Part shown: piece by piece, positions 1-6,945 of the stretch
Numbering within the stretch: position 1 is the first letter of the stretch
Layout: every line of letters begins with the position of its first letter
From: Gemmatimonadales bacterium
GTDB taxonomy: Bacteria; Gemmatimonadota; Gemmatimonadetes; Gemmatimonadales; GWC2-71-9
Assembly (NCBI GenBank): GCA_025929805.1
Contig: JAICPP010000157.1
Span: 1-7,969 of the forward strand
DNA length: 7,969 bases
Direction of reading: 5' to 3'
Notes under the pieces: model-generated
Database searches by the model: none
The model's input: only the letters and a program-made list of their open reading frames with translations
What the model was told of the DNA's origin: nothing
Translations under genes and position numbers: made by a program

Positions 1-479
1 CCGAGGAGCCAGGTCGAGAACCGCACGTGGCTGGCCGCAATACCGGCCAGTACTCTCAGGGTATAGAGCCCGGCCAGCAGAAGCACGTCGAGCACCGCCA
101 CCCGCTTCAGGTAGACGGAATACGCCGTAGTGAGCACCACATACAGCGCGAGGAGAATCAGGAACTTGGGCGGGAGCCACATGGAGCAAAGCAACGCCCC
201 GGCGAAGAGCACTGGCACTATCCAGAGCCCAACGGACGGGCTGAGTGTCTCCGCGGCGAATGGCCGGTGGCGCTTGATAGGATGGATTCGATCGGCTTCA
301 CGATCCAATAGATCGTTCAGCACGTACGCCCCCGATGCCGCAAAGCAGAATGCCGCAAAGGCAATGGATGCTCTTGTGAGCGCGGCCGGATTGGAAATCT
401 TGTGATCCAGCAGCACGGGCACAAAGACCAGCACATTCTTGACCCATTGATGCACTCGGAGGACGTCAACTACCGCCAT
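1..479 (-). CDS. UbiA-superfamily prenyltransferase (DPPR-synthase / HAD-UbiA type), 3' end beyond window
   Basis: Integral membrane enzyme expected to transfer a polyprenyl group from polyprenyl diphosphate to an acceptor; the closest characterised type transfers it to phosphoribosyl pyrophosphate, giving polyprenyl-phosphoryl-phosphoribose. From the ATG at 479 about 159 residues are visible with no stop before the left edge. Seen: N-terminal HQWVKN, then a hydrophobic helix (LVFVPVLL), the Asp-rich NDLLDREADRIHPIKRHRP (about residues 55-73) that binds Mg-diphosphate in this family, a TM pair, AYSVYLKR, and LDVLLLAGLYTLRVLAG with SxWLL at the edge. HP.KR.RP plus LYTLR.LAG matches DPPR synthases and the UbiA half of HAD-UbiA fusions rather than quinone UbiA/MenA. 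The fused N-terminal HAD domain is absent. Start: ATG 479 has GGAG 10 bases upstream; an in-frame ATG at 521 would add 14 residues but its nearest GGAG is 14 bases away. Probably last seen gene of the C-D-E-F operon. Confidence 0.88.
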   Translation of the reverse strand, partial: MAVVDVLRVHQWVKNVLVFVPVLLDHKISNPAALTRASIAFAAFCFAASGAYVLNDLLDREADRIHPIKRHRPFAAETLSPSVGLWIVPVLFAGALLCSMWLPPKFLILLALYVVLTTAYSVYLKRVAVLDVLLLAGLYTLRVLAGIAASHVRFSTWLL

Positions 480-489
480 CCACTTCGAT

Positions 490-493
490 CTCC
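490..493 (-). promoter_or_regulatory. Shine-Dalgarno GGAG for the UbiA gene
   Basis: GGAG on the minus strand lies 10 bases before the ATG at 479. It favours this start over the in-frame ATG at 521. Spacing is slightly long, so the choice is a preference, not proof. Confidence 0.4.
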
Positions 494-548
494 ATCCCAC
501 CCTGAGCTCGAGTGTGGTCATCGGGCGCCCGGCTGCTCCTGCAGTCCT

Positions 549-1898
549 TCAGACATGGGTCATCGAGCGCAGGCGGAAACCGTCGATAGCCGGAGGCAGA
601 TCCGACGACTGACCCAACCCCTGAAGCAGTGCGCTGCCGGTTGCTACCCCAGACCCGAGCGCAGTTCCGGTGGATACAATGGAAGGAAACGTGCGATAGT
701 TTCCGGCGAAGTAAACGTTTTCCCAGGACGAGCTGTTTATCGGAGGGTTGCGGAATCCACGATGGAAAACGGGCGAATACATGGGCACTCGGGCGATGTG
801 AGTCCAGAAGGCCTTTAGTTCGAGCCCGAAGACTGCGCGGAAGTCCTCGGAATACTTCGCCAGCAACTCCCCATCGGAAGTACGAAAAAGCTCCCGGTTG
901 CGACCCTGGAGGTGGGTCACGAAATTGACGCAGGTGTCGCCCGGCCGCCCAATAGTAGGATTCAACGCGCTAAGTATGAAGATGGCCCCTGCGGTGCGAT
1001 CCAGCGAGGCCAGATTGTTCCAGTACGCTTCCGGATGGACCTTCTGGCGGGTCGCACAGATTACTGAAATCAGGGCGGAATACCGGATACTGCCGAGCTG
1101 GGGAGTGGTGTCCGTCGGGACCAGACCGAGGTAAGTCTCGGTTGGCACAGTGCTGACGAAAAGGTCGGCCGGAATACGCTCTCCACTGTCCAGCTCCGCT
1201 TCGCTGACTCGGGTGCCCGACGTGTGCAGTCGGGTGACTCTCGTCCGCAGCCGGGTCTCAACGCCGGCCTCATGCAGAAGCCGGGTGAGCCCATCGCACA
1301 AGACCTTGGTCCAGTTGGCACCTGGGATATAGCCCAGCGGCGCGGACCCTTCGCGAAAATGAAGCCGAGCCCCGAGCCAGGCTCCGCTGACCTCATCGCA
1401 AGGCAGCTCGAACTTGAGCCGGGTGAGTCGCTCGAACAGTGCCCTTCGTACTCCGGCACTGCCGTGCCGGTCGATCAGCTCCGCCGCGCTTCGGTCCTGC
1501 CAATCGGACCATTCACGCTTGCCGAACGCCAGCAGCATGAGTCGTACGAACCGAGCTTTATCCCCCAGGCTCATAGGAAAGCGCAGGAAGCCGGCAGGGC
1601 TGCCCAGGTCGTAGGCCTGCCCGTTGAGATGAAAGAGCATGCGGATGCGGCGCCAGACTACTTGGGGCAGGGCGCCGACCAACTCGAGGAAGTAGAGCAA
1701 GGCGCGGTCTCGGTGAAGAATGTGATGGTATCCCAGCGGATAGAAGTGACCATCCCGCTCGAAGCTGCCGGCTAGACCACCCAGACTGTTTCCGCCCTCG
1801 ATGACGGTAACGTTGCGCACTCCAGCCCGAGCAAGGGTGTAGGCCGCTGCCACGCCGGACAAGCCACCTCCGAGGATTACAACCGCCGGCGTGGCCAC
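549..1898 (-). CDS. FAD-dependent oxidoreductase, amine-oxidase / protoporphyrinogen-oxidase-like fold
   Basis: A 449-residue flavoprotein with a complete two-part FAD site. N-terminal Rossmann motif ILGGGLSG (residues 8-15) is followed by a helix, then VTVIEGG with Glu34 placed to bind the adenosine ribose, then LGGLAGSF (39-46), the usual second glycine motif. At the C-terminus NVYFAGNYRTFPS.VSTGTALGSG (394-416) is the FAD-closing motif of the HemY/amine-oxidase superfamily. No signal peptide or clear TM helix, so cytoplasmic or membrane-peripheral. The middle (about 55-380) is the substrate domain and shows no signature I can tie to a substrate; protoporphyrinogen, carotenoid/squalene desaturation, UDP-galactopyranose mutase-like and amine oxidation are all possible by fold. 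Start is GTG, 2 bases after the stop of the preceding gene; no other usable in-frame start lies near the Rossmann strand. Cotranscribed with the UbiA gene 69 bases downstream, suggesting a lipid or lipid-linked sugar substrate (inference). Confidence 0.9.
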   Translation of the reverse strand: MATPAVVILGGGLSGVAAAYTLARAGVRNVTVIEGGNSLGGLAGSFERDGHFYPLGYHHILHRDRALLYFLELVGALPQVVWRRIRMLFHLNGQAYDLGSPAGFLRFPMSLGDKARFVRLMLLAFGKREWSDWQDRSAAELIDRHGSAGVRRALFERLTRLKFELPCDEVSGAWLGARLHFREGSAPLGYIPGANWTKVLCDGLTRLLHEAGVETRLRTRVTRLHTSGTRVSEAELDSGERIPADLFVSTVPTETYLGLVPTDTTPQLGSIRYSALISVICATRQKVHPEAYWNNLASLDRTAGAIFILSALNPTIGRPGDTCVNFVTHLQGRNRELFRTSDGELLAKYSEDFRAVFGLELKAFWTHIARVPMYSPVFHRGFRNPPINSSSWENVYFAGNYRTFPSIVSTGTALGSGVATGSALLQGLGQSSDLPPAIDGFRLRSMTHV

Positions 1899-1900
1899 TC

Positions 1901-3646
1901 CTAACGCTCCGGCACCAGCAGCGAAAGCTCGTCTATTCGAAACGATGCGGGACGAAAATCAGGGGTGATGCCGAGCTCTCTGACCGTATCCGAGATCCAG
2001 ACGGTGAGTGTCGTGGCGCTATCCTGCACGGTGTCCCAGGTGCCTCGCTCCCAATTTGCCCGATCACCGGTGGGCGAGTACTTGTAGAAACGCTCCGGCA
2101 CAAACTCCGTTTGGGAGCTCGGTTTCCACCGAATGCCGATGTAGGGCAGGGTGCCGTCATCACTCCGGTAACGGTATCGGAGGCGGATGCCCGTCACCCA
2201 CCGGTCGGTTGGCAAGCGGAACAGCAACTCGGGCTTGGGCCCTAGAACACGCGCGGTGCTGTCGCTCCAGGTGAGCAAGGCAGTCCGTACTGGCTGCAGA
2301 TCGAGTGGGATGGCCTTGAAGGAAGCATCCAATTGGAGGGCGGCGTACCGGCCCACGCCGGCCTGCTTGAGCATCGGCAGGTAGCGCTCGGCCATATCCT
2401 GATGGGGGTGCAGCCAGGGCCCGTAGCGATGTACCAACTGGTGCAGGGGAATGCCTGAGGCCAGGTCGCGCTCGAACCCACCCAGCTGGCCCCGCAGTTC
2501 GCGCCCGTATTCCAGCCCGAAGGCGTTATTGCCCCACAGCGCAACCAGCGACGCGAGTGCGAGCGCAGTGGGCATCCATTGACGGGAGCCGCCGCCATAC
2601 AGCAACCAGGCGAAATACACGGCGCACCACGCCGGCAACGCGAGAATGACGTAGCGGGGCTCGAATCCGTTCCGTCCCAGACCCAGGCCAAGCGCCAGGG
2701 AAGCCAGGGCCGCGAGGAATAAGAGTAAGCCTGCTGCGCGGGCCCGCTCCGACTGGTTGCTCCACCAGGTCCGAGCCAGCAGCAGCGCCGTGAGCCCAAG
2801 GACCGCCAAACTGGCCAGCCCCGAGAGCGGCCAGGAGTCCCGTGTTGCCGGCCCCAGGCCGATTGTCGCGAACTGGACTGAGGTCTTGAGGCTTTGGTAG
2901 ACACTCGGGCTCTTGGGATGGTAGGGTACCGGCTCCCAGCCGACAAAATAGAGAACGGTGAGCGCGAGGGCTCCCAGCCCGACCACAAGCAGGCGGCGGC
3001 TGTTGCGCGTTGCTGTCTTACCGGTCCAGACTTCCGGCAGCAGGGCCAGCCCCAGCGGCCAAGCAGCCAACGCGGGCACCATTCCGAGGCCGTTTGCTCC
3101 ACATAACGGCAGCAGCAGGGCGCAGATCCCCGCAATTACTCCGGCTCGCCGCACCGGTAGAGTCACCCCCGCGCCGGCTATCGCCAGGAGTGCCCCGCAC
3201 GCCCCAGCCACGGATGCGAAGAACTGAAGCTGCCACCCCCAGAGCAGGTTGGGCGCCTGCCCCCAGTGCAGGAAGACCAGAGGAAAGAAGGCATCGGCCG
3301 CGCTAACTCGGCCGCGAAGTCGAGCGGCAGTCAGCATCATCGCGGCACTGAGCGCGGCAGCGAGCACGACATCGAAGTACATGGTCACTCGCATGTCCAC
3401 GCCGAAGAGACCATTGAGACCGAGAAAGATCAGCCGTGGGATGGGTACCCGATGCTCGTTGTGCTGTGACCACAACCAGTCCCAGGTAACCGGCTGATTC
3501 CCGGTAAGGGTGGGCACCATGTCCCAGTCATCCCAGGACGGAACGTTGCTGGCATACCGCGCGACGAAGAGGAGCGCGGCAACGGCCATCGCCAACCAAA
3601 TGCCCCAGGCGAATCCGGCATGTAAGGTGGATCGAGAACTGCTCAT
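1901..3646 (-). CDS. Polytopic membrane protein, GT-C glycosyltransferase-like, with C-terminal soluble domain
   Basis: I do not recognise a named family. The 581-residue protein has an N-terminal TM helix (about 12-30), then a first outer loop with SWDDWD (residues 37-42) and QHNEHRVP.PR (61-71), then roughly 8-10 further hydrophobic segments to about 375, including VILALPAWCAVYFAWLLY (333-350). An acidic motif directly after TM1 is where GT-C enzymes place catalytic and metal-binding residues; the NEHR motif after it recurs, to my knowledge, in uncharacterised bacterial membrane proteins. Residues about 375-430 are hydrophilic. Residues 440-581 are soluble and look beta-rich (GIRLRYRYR, TLTVWISD, ASFRIDELSLLVP), resembling a jelly-roll carbohydrate-binding module by pattern only. 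ATG start immediately follows the TGA of the upstream glycosyltransferase gene (TGAATG), so translation is probably coupled by re-initiation. Likely a membrane glycosyltransferase working with its neighbours; donor and acceptor unknown. Confidence 0.8.
   Translation of the reverse strand: MSSSRSTLHAGFAWGIWLAMAVAALLFVARYASNVPSWDDWDMVPTLTGNQPVTWDWLWSQHNEHRVPIPRLIFLGLNGLFGVDMRVTMYFDVVLAAALSAAMMLTAARLRGRVSAADAFFPLVFLHWGQAPNLLWGWQLQFFASVAGACGALLAIAGAGVTLPVRRAGVIAGICALLLPLCGANGLGMVPALAAWPLGLALLPEVWTGKTATRNSRRLLVVGLGALALTVLYFVGWEPVPYHPKSPSVYQSLKTSVQFATIGLGPATRDSWPLSGLASLAVLGLTALLLARTWWSNQSERARAAGLLLFLAALASLALGLGLGRNGFEPRYVILALPAWCAVYFAWLLYGGGSRQWMPTALALASLVALWGNNAFGLEYGRELRGQLGGFERDLASGIPLHQLVHRYGPWLHPHQDMAERYLPMLKQAGVGRYAALQLDASFKAIPLDLQPVRTALLTWSDSTARVLGPKPELLFRLPTDRWVTGIRLRYRYRSDDGTLPYIGIRWKPSSQTEFVPERFYKYSPTGDRANWERGTWDTVQDSATTLTVWISDTVRELGITPDFRPASFRIDELSLLVPER
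1907..1910 (-). promoter_or_regulatory. Shine-Dalgarno GGAG for the GTG-started oxidoreductase
   Basis: GGAG on the minus strand, 8 bases before the GTG at 1898, lies inside the penultimate codons of the preceding membrane-protein gene. It supports the GTG start and tight translational coupling between the two genes. A second AGGAG spans the stop codon and runs into the GTG, too close to act. Confidence 0.5.
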
Positions 3647-5362
3647 TCAGCGTATCCGCTCAAACACCCGCACTCCCGTGCCAGGCGTGGCATAGACTTG
3701 CCGCCAGGATCTCGGATACCGGGCAATCACCGGGGCGGCGTAGCGCTCTGATATGCCGGGAAGCCCGAGCTGATCGAGCACCAGGTATGACACCGGAACC
3801 GCGTCGAGATAGCGGGCAGCAGTGTCGGGATCTTTTTCGAGTGGGGGCAGAACTGCGCGGCGGCCGGTGCGCAAGTAGGTCAGCTGAGGAACCGAGGTAG
3901 CGATGACGGCGTTCGAGTCGCTGTTGCGGCGGAGGAACTCCAGGGCTGGATCCAGCGCGTGCCACACCGGCTCATAGGTGAGCAGCCGCCCGGGCCGCTC
4001 GGTACCATCGGCGGTGTAATAGCTGATCGGAAGCAAGCGGAGGAACCCGGCTGCGACCACCGCTTGCGCCAGCATCATTGGCACCACTGTGCCTGCAAGG
4101 AGAAACCCGCTGGCTCGCGTCCACGCTCCGCCTCGACGAGCCAGCCTCTGGCCAGCTGCGTCCAGTAACAGGACCAGAAACATGAGTGACAGCGGCGTCA
4201 GGGGAGCGAGGTAGCGCCAGAATTGACTCGCCCAGGGAGTGAGCAGGATGATCGCGAGGGAGAGCCCGAAGTACAGTGGGTACAACCACTGGCCTCTCTT
4301 CAACAGGAGTCCGGCTCCAAGCACGGCTCCAATGCCGATGAGCGTCTGGCAAACACCGGCGAATGTGACGACCGAGTCCCGCGGCGGATGAGGCCACGGG
4401 ATGTGTAACCGGCGATGCAACTTCTCAAGGAGATACGGCAAACTGGCTGCCGGAATCCAGGCGCTTTCCCCGATGCTCCGCGGCAGAACCAAGACGTTCT
4501 GTGCCACCCGTCGGACCATATCGGGAGGAGATGTATTACCGAGCTCGGGCTGGAACGGATCCACCAGCGAGCTGTTTTCTGCGTAGGTGACGTTGGAGTA
4601 GTAGTACGGCGCCCGTTGGTAAGGGTATGCTGGCTGCTGGTACGCTGCGCTGTCTGACACTCGATTTATATGTGCCTGCCACCCGAGTATCGGCACTGCG
4701 GCGGCAGCAGTACGAAGCGCCGCCTGTCGGAACCGCCGGCGCACCAGACTGTCGGCTACCCAGACGGCAAGCAGAACCAGGCCGGCCGTACGCACCAGAT
4801 AGGCGCTTGCGGCAAACACCCCGGCCATTACGCTGAATGTCAACCGTTCGCTGTGCCATAGACACAGCAGGAAGAGCATGGAGAGGAGGGCGAAAGGGAT
4901 CTCGGCATAGAGCGAATCGGACGGATAGAGAAAGCTGTAGAACGAGAGACCGGTGATGGCGACAGCGCCAAATGCCAGGGGAGCCTGGAGAAAACGGCGA
5001 ACCACGAGGTATGCCGCCAGCAGGTACAAGCCCGAGAGCACTAGATAGAAGAGCCGGAGCCGCGAACCCACCACCAGGTAGTCCGAAGTCCCCAGCACCC
5101 GTTGATGGGCAGCCACCAAGAGGGGCAGCAGGGGCGGATATTGAACGGCTTCGATTTCTCCCGGCTCGTTGAGCAGCCGGTAGCCCTTTCCCTCGGCCAC
5201 CGAGGTGCCGAGCACGTAGTAAGCGCTCGCGTCCCAGCGCAGGTCGATGGGACCCTCCAGGCGAGGAATCCACACGGCGATCCAGATGAGGATCACGCCG
5301 GCGACATAGCCGAGGTCGCGTCGTCCTAGGGGGACGTTATCTTGCACCGCGCTCTGTGTCAT
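3647..5362 (-). CDS. GT39/ArnT-like (GT-C) membrane glycosyltransferase, paralogue of the gene at 6915
   Basis: A 571-residue integral membrane protein (575 if the ATG at 5374 is used; numbering below follows the latter). GT-C enzymes move a sugar from a polyprenyl-phosphate donor on the outer face of the cytoplasmic membrane. TM1 spans about 22-38; the first loop carries RWDASAYY (46-53) with Asp48 in the GT-C acidic position, then EGKGYR and AVQYPPLLPLL, a typical GT39 arrangement. YPSDSLYAEIPF (150-161) precedes the next helices. A conserved outer loop, YPYQRAP through YAEN to VDPFQPELG (250-279), and LTPW...FWRYLAPLTP (378-394) follow. The hydrophilic C-terminus (about 455-575) contains LRTGRRAVLPP and VSYLVLDQL, the soluble tail usual in this family. 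Only one acidic residue is present at the first-loop motif, not the Asp-Glu pair of its plus-strand neighbour. Start: ATG 5362 has GAGGA 11 bases upstream; ATG 5374 has only a distant GGAGAG. First gene of the compact C-D-E-F block. Confidence 0.88.
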   Translation of the reverse strand: MTQSAVQDNVPLGRRDLGYVAGVILIWIAVWIPRLEGPIDLRWDASAYYVLGTSVAEGKGYRLLNEPGEIEAVQYPPLLPLLVAAHQRVLGTSDYLVVGSRLRLFYLVLSGLYLLAAYLVVRRFLQAPLAFGAVAITGLSFYSFLYPSDSLYAEIPFALLSMLFLLCLWHSERLTFSVMAGVFAASAYLVRTAGLVLLAVWVADSLVRRRFRQAALRTAAAAVPILGWQAHINRVSDSAAYQQPAYPYQRAPYYYSNVTYAENSSLVDPFQPELGNTSPPDMVRRVAQNVLVLPRSIGESAWIPAASLPYLLEKLHRRLHIPWPHPPRDSVVTFAGVCQTLIGIGAVLGAGLLLKRGQWLYPLYFGLSLAIILLTPWASQFWRYLAPLTPLSLMFLVLLLDAAGQRLARRGGAWTRASGFLLAGTVVPMMLAQAVVAAGFLRLLPISYYTADGTERPGRLLTYEPVWHALDPALEFLRRNSDSNAVIATSVPQLTYLRTGRRAVLPPLEKDPDTAARYLDAVPVSYLVLDQLGLPGISERYAAPVIARYPRSWRQVYATPGTGVRVFERIR

Positions 5363-5364
5363 GT

Positions 5365-5378
5365 GAGGAGACATCCTC
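5365..5378. promoter_or_regulatory. Palindromic Shine-Dalgarno element shared by two divergent genes
   Basis: GAGGAGACATCCTC has perfect 5-base arms GAGGA/TCCTC around a 4-base centre. On the plus strand GAGGAG (5365-5370) lies 9 bases before the GTG at 5380. On the minus strand GAGGA (5378-5374) lies 11 bases before the ATG at 5362. The same bases therefore seem to serve as ribosome binding site on both transcripts and decide both starts. The 5-bp hairpin could weakly mask the site in either RNA; no transcription-factor site is claimed. Confidence 0.55.
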
Positions 5379-5379
5379 G

Positions 5380-6945
5380 GTGAAAGCTCTCCGGCCGCCG
5401 CTGCTCATCATTGCCGTTGCCGCGGCGTTGCGTGTGTTCCTTGCCGCTCGCCAGGATCTCTGGGCGGACGAGCTTTTCTCGCTTGCGATTGCTACCGGCC
5501 ACAGCCTCGAGCACCCAGCTTCGGCCGCAGTGCCTGGGTTGGGCGATTTTGTCGAACCACCCGCGGCCGTACATCCGGCTGCTTTCCGCAAGTATCTCGC
5601 CCACGAATCGCCACCCGCTGGACCGAAGCGGGTAGTTCGCGCTGTACAACTCTCTGATACCAGTCCACCTCTCTATTATCTCGCCCTCGCCGTGTGGGCC
5701 CGCATTCTTGGAACCACCGACTTCTCGGTCCATGCGTTTTCAGTGCTCTGGTCTCTCGGCACGATGCCCCTGATCTGGCTCATTGGGCGCCGGATTGCCG
5801 GGTCACGCGAGGCGCTCATTGCATGCGTCCTGTTCACCCTCGCGCCGATGAGTCTCTACTACTCGGTGGAGGGGCGGATGTACACGATGCTCTGGTTTCT
5901 GGGCGCCCTTACTATCTGGCTCACGCTGCGGAGCCACGACCGGGGCGGCGCGGCAGTAGTGATCAGCTGGGCCCTGGTCAGCACTGCTGGGCTGCTCACC
6001 CATTACTTCTATGTCTTCATCTGGGCCGCCTGCGTGCTTTGGCTCCTGCTTCGACCCGGCAGCTCCTCGAGGGCTTCTGTCGCCGGCGGGGTACTAGCTG
6101 CCCTGCTCTTAACTGCGCCCTGGTATTCGCTAGTGCCCGGAAGTCTTGCCCAGTGGCGAGTCACCGGAGGCTGGCTCGACGGTCTTCCCCCTGGCGACAA
6201 ACTGATCATCGCTCCGCTTACGCTCGGATGGAGTCTCCTCTCCGGTCGGGGCGTGTGGGGCGGAGTCAAAGCTTTTGACACCTTTGGCGCCCTACTCGTG
6301 TTGGCGCTCGGCCTGGCGCTGATCCGACGAGGCCGCGAGGGTGTCTTCGGGGGCGGCCGCGACCTACTCTGGCTCTGGGCTGCCGCGGCGTGTGCCGGTC
6401 CCGTCGTCTTCGACCTCTTGCGGCAAACTTCGACTTCCCTGATAAGCCGCTATGCCCTGCCCGGTCTGCCCGCTGCCCTCCTCCTCACGGCACTGGCTAT
6501 CGGCTCCCTGCCCCCGGGCCTGGGCGTTGGCGCGCTGGTGCTTCTCGTCGGCACCTGGTCACCAGGGCTGCGCGACCTTGCCCGACAGCGAGCGCGAGCC
6601 GGAGAGCCCTACCGGCCGGTAGCGGCACGAGTGGGGGCCTGGGCCGGTCCGCGCGATCTCGTGCTGGTGCATTCCATCCCATCCGGCGTCCTCGGCGTCG
6701 CCCGCTATCTCCCACGCGATGTCCCGATGGCGGCATGGGTGGGGCAGTTGGGGAACCGTCGCGTGCCCGAAGACCTCGGCACCTTGCTCCAAGGTCGAGA
6801 TCGGGTCGCGCTGATCCGCATCCACGAGGTGGGAGAGCCAGCCCCGGAGGAAGAGTGGCTCCGGGCCCACGCCACCGTGCTCGCCGAGGAGCGGCGTGAC
6901 GCTGCGGCGATCGTTTACTTCGCCGTCCCGGACACTCGCCGATAG
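5380..6945 (+). CDS. GT39/ArnT-like (GT-C) membrane glycosyltransferase, encoded antisense between two paralogues
   Basis: A 521-residue polytopic membrane protein expected to transfer a sugar from a polyprenyl-phosphate donor outside the cytoplasmic membrane. TM1 is about 7-24. DLWADELFS (26-34) is the GT39 catalytic loop with the Asp30-Glu31 pair. A long outer loop (about 40-90) leads to SDTSPPLYYLALAVW (92-106), corresponding to the H.PLYY region of the family with SDT in place of the usual His. LAPMSLYYSVEGRMYTM (154-170) and LLTHYFYVF (205-213) are further family landmarks, as is SLISRYALPGLPA (353-365). The C-terminal 120 residues are a soluble tail. Start: GTG 5380 with GAGGAG 9 bases upstream; a GTG at 5356 would add eight residues but lacks a ribosome site. 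It resembles the neighbouring minus-strand GT39 genes only in general family features, so it is not a recent copy. Its last 31 bases overlap the 3' end of the convergent gene. No clear own promoter seen. Confidence 0.9.
   Translation: MKALRPPLLIIAVAAALRVFLAARQDLWADELFSLAIATGHSLEHPASAAVPGLGDFVEPPAAVHPAAFRKYLAHESPPAGPKRVVRAVQLSDTSPPLYYLALAVWARILGTTDFSVHAFSVLWSLGTMPLIWLIGRRIAGSREALIACVLFTLAPMSLYYSVEGRMYTMLWFLGALTIWLTLRSHDRGGAAVVISWALVSTAGLLTHYFYVFIWAACVLWLLLRPGSSSRASVAGGVLAALLLTAPWYSLVPGSLAQWRVTGGWLDGLPPGDKLIIAPLTLGWSLLSGRGVWGGVKAFDTFGALLVLALGLALIRRGREGVFGGGRDLLWLWAAAACAGPVVFDLLRQTSTSLISRYALPGLPAALLLTALAIGSLPPGLGVGALVLLVGTWSPGLRDLARQRARAGEPYRPVAARVGAWAGPRDLVLVHSIPSGVLGVARYLPRDVPMAAWVGQLGNRRVPEDLGTLLQGRDRVALIRIHEVGEPAPEEEWLRAHATVLAEERRDAAAIVYFAVPDTRR
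6915..6945. other. 31-base tail-to-tail overlap of convergent genes
   Basis: The plus-strand glycosyltransferase ends with TAG at 6943-6945, while the minus-strand paralogue ends with TAA (plus-strand tta, 6915-6917). Both C-termini are therefore encoded by the same 31 bases, leaving no room for a separate terminator; the mRNAs would be complementary here. Confidence 0.85.

Noticed and set aside
1..479. Calling the prenyltransferase ubiA, menA or a confirmed DPPR synthase
   Set aside because: The motif set excludes typical quinone enzymes, but only the N-terminal half is visible and HAD-UbiA-type proteins share the same motifs.
520..545. Palindrome CGGGCGCCCG at 522-531 between the oxidoreductase and UbiA genes, considered as a terminator
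   Set aside because: It has no loop and no T-tract on the minus strand, and both genes appear to be in one operon; chance palindromes are common in GC-rich DNA.
402..1775. Long plus-strand open frames opposite the oxidoreductase gene (for example 402-818 and 1224-1775)
   Set aside because: They lie antisense to a gene with clear FAD motifs, have low-complexity Arg/Pro/Ser/Gly-rich translations without domains, and are expected in GC-rich DNA.
549..1898. Calling the flavoprotein HemY, HpnE or UDP-galactopyranose mutase
   Set aside because: Only the shared FAD motifs match; no substrate-specific signature or pathway context supports a named enzyme.
2242..3135. 297-codon minus-strand open frame inside the GT-C-like membrane protein gene
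   Set aside because: Same strand, shifted frame of a gene with an evident multi-TM product; its translation is Arg/Ser/Trp-rich with no recognisable pattern.
5356..5379. Upstream GTG at 5356 as start of the plus-strand gene
   Set aside because: It lacks a Shine-Dalgarno and would place the GAGGAG motif inside the coding region; GTG 5380 has an ideal site and starts just before TM1.
5280..5480. Sigma-70-type promoters for the two divergent genes (for example GTTATC near 5335-5340)
   Set aside because: No -35 box at suitable spacing to the TATA-like matches on either strand; any promoter must lie inside coding sequence and cannot be placed by eye.
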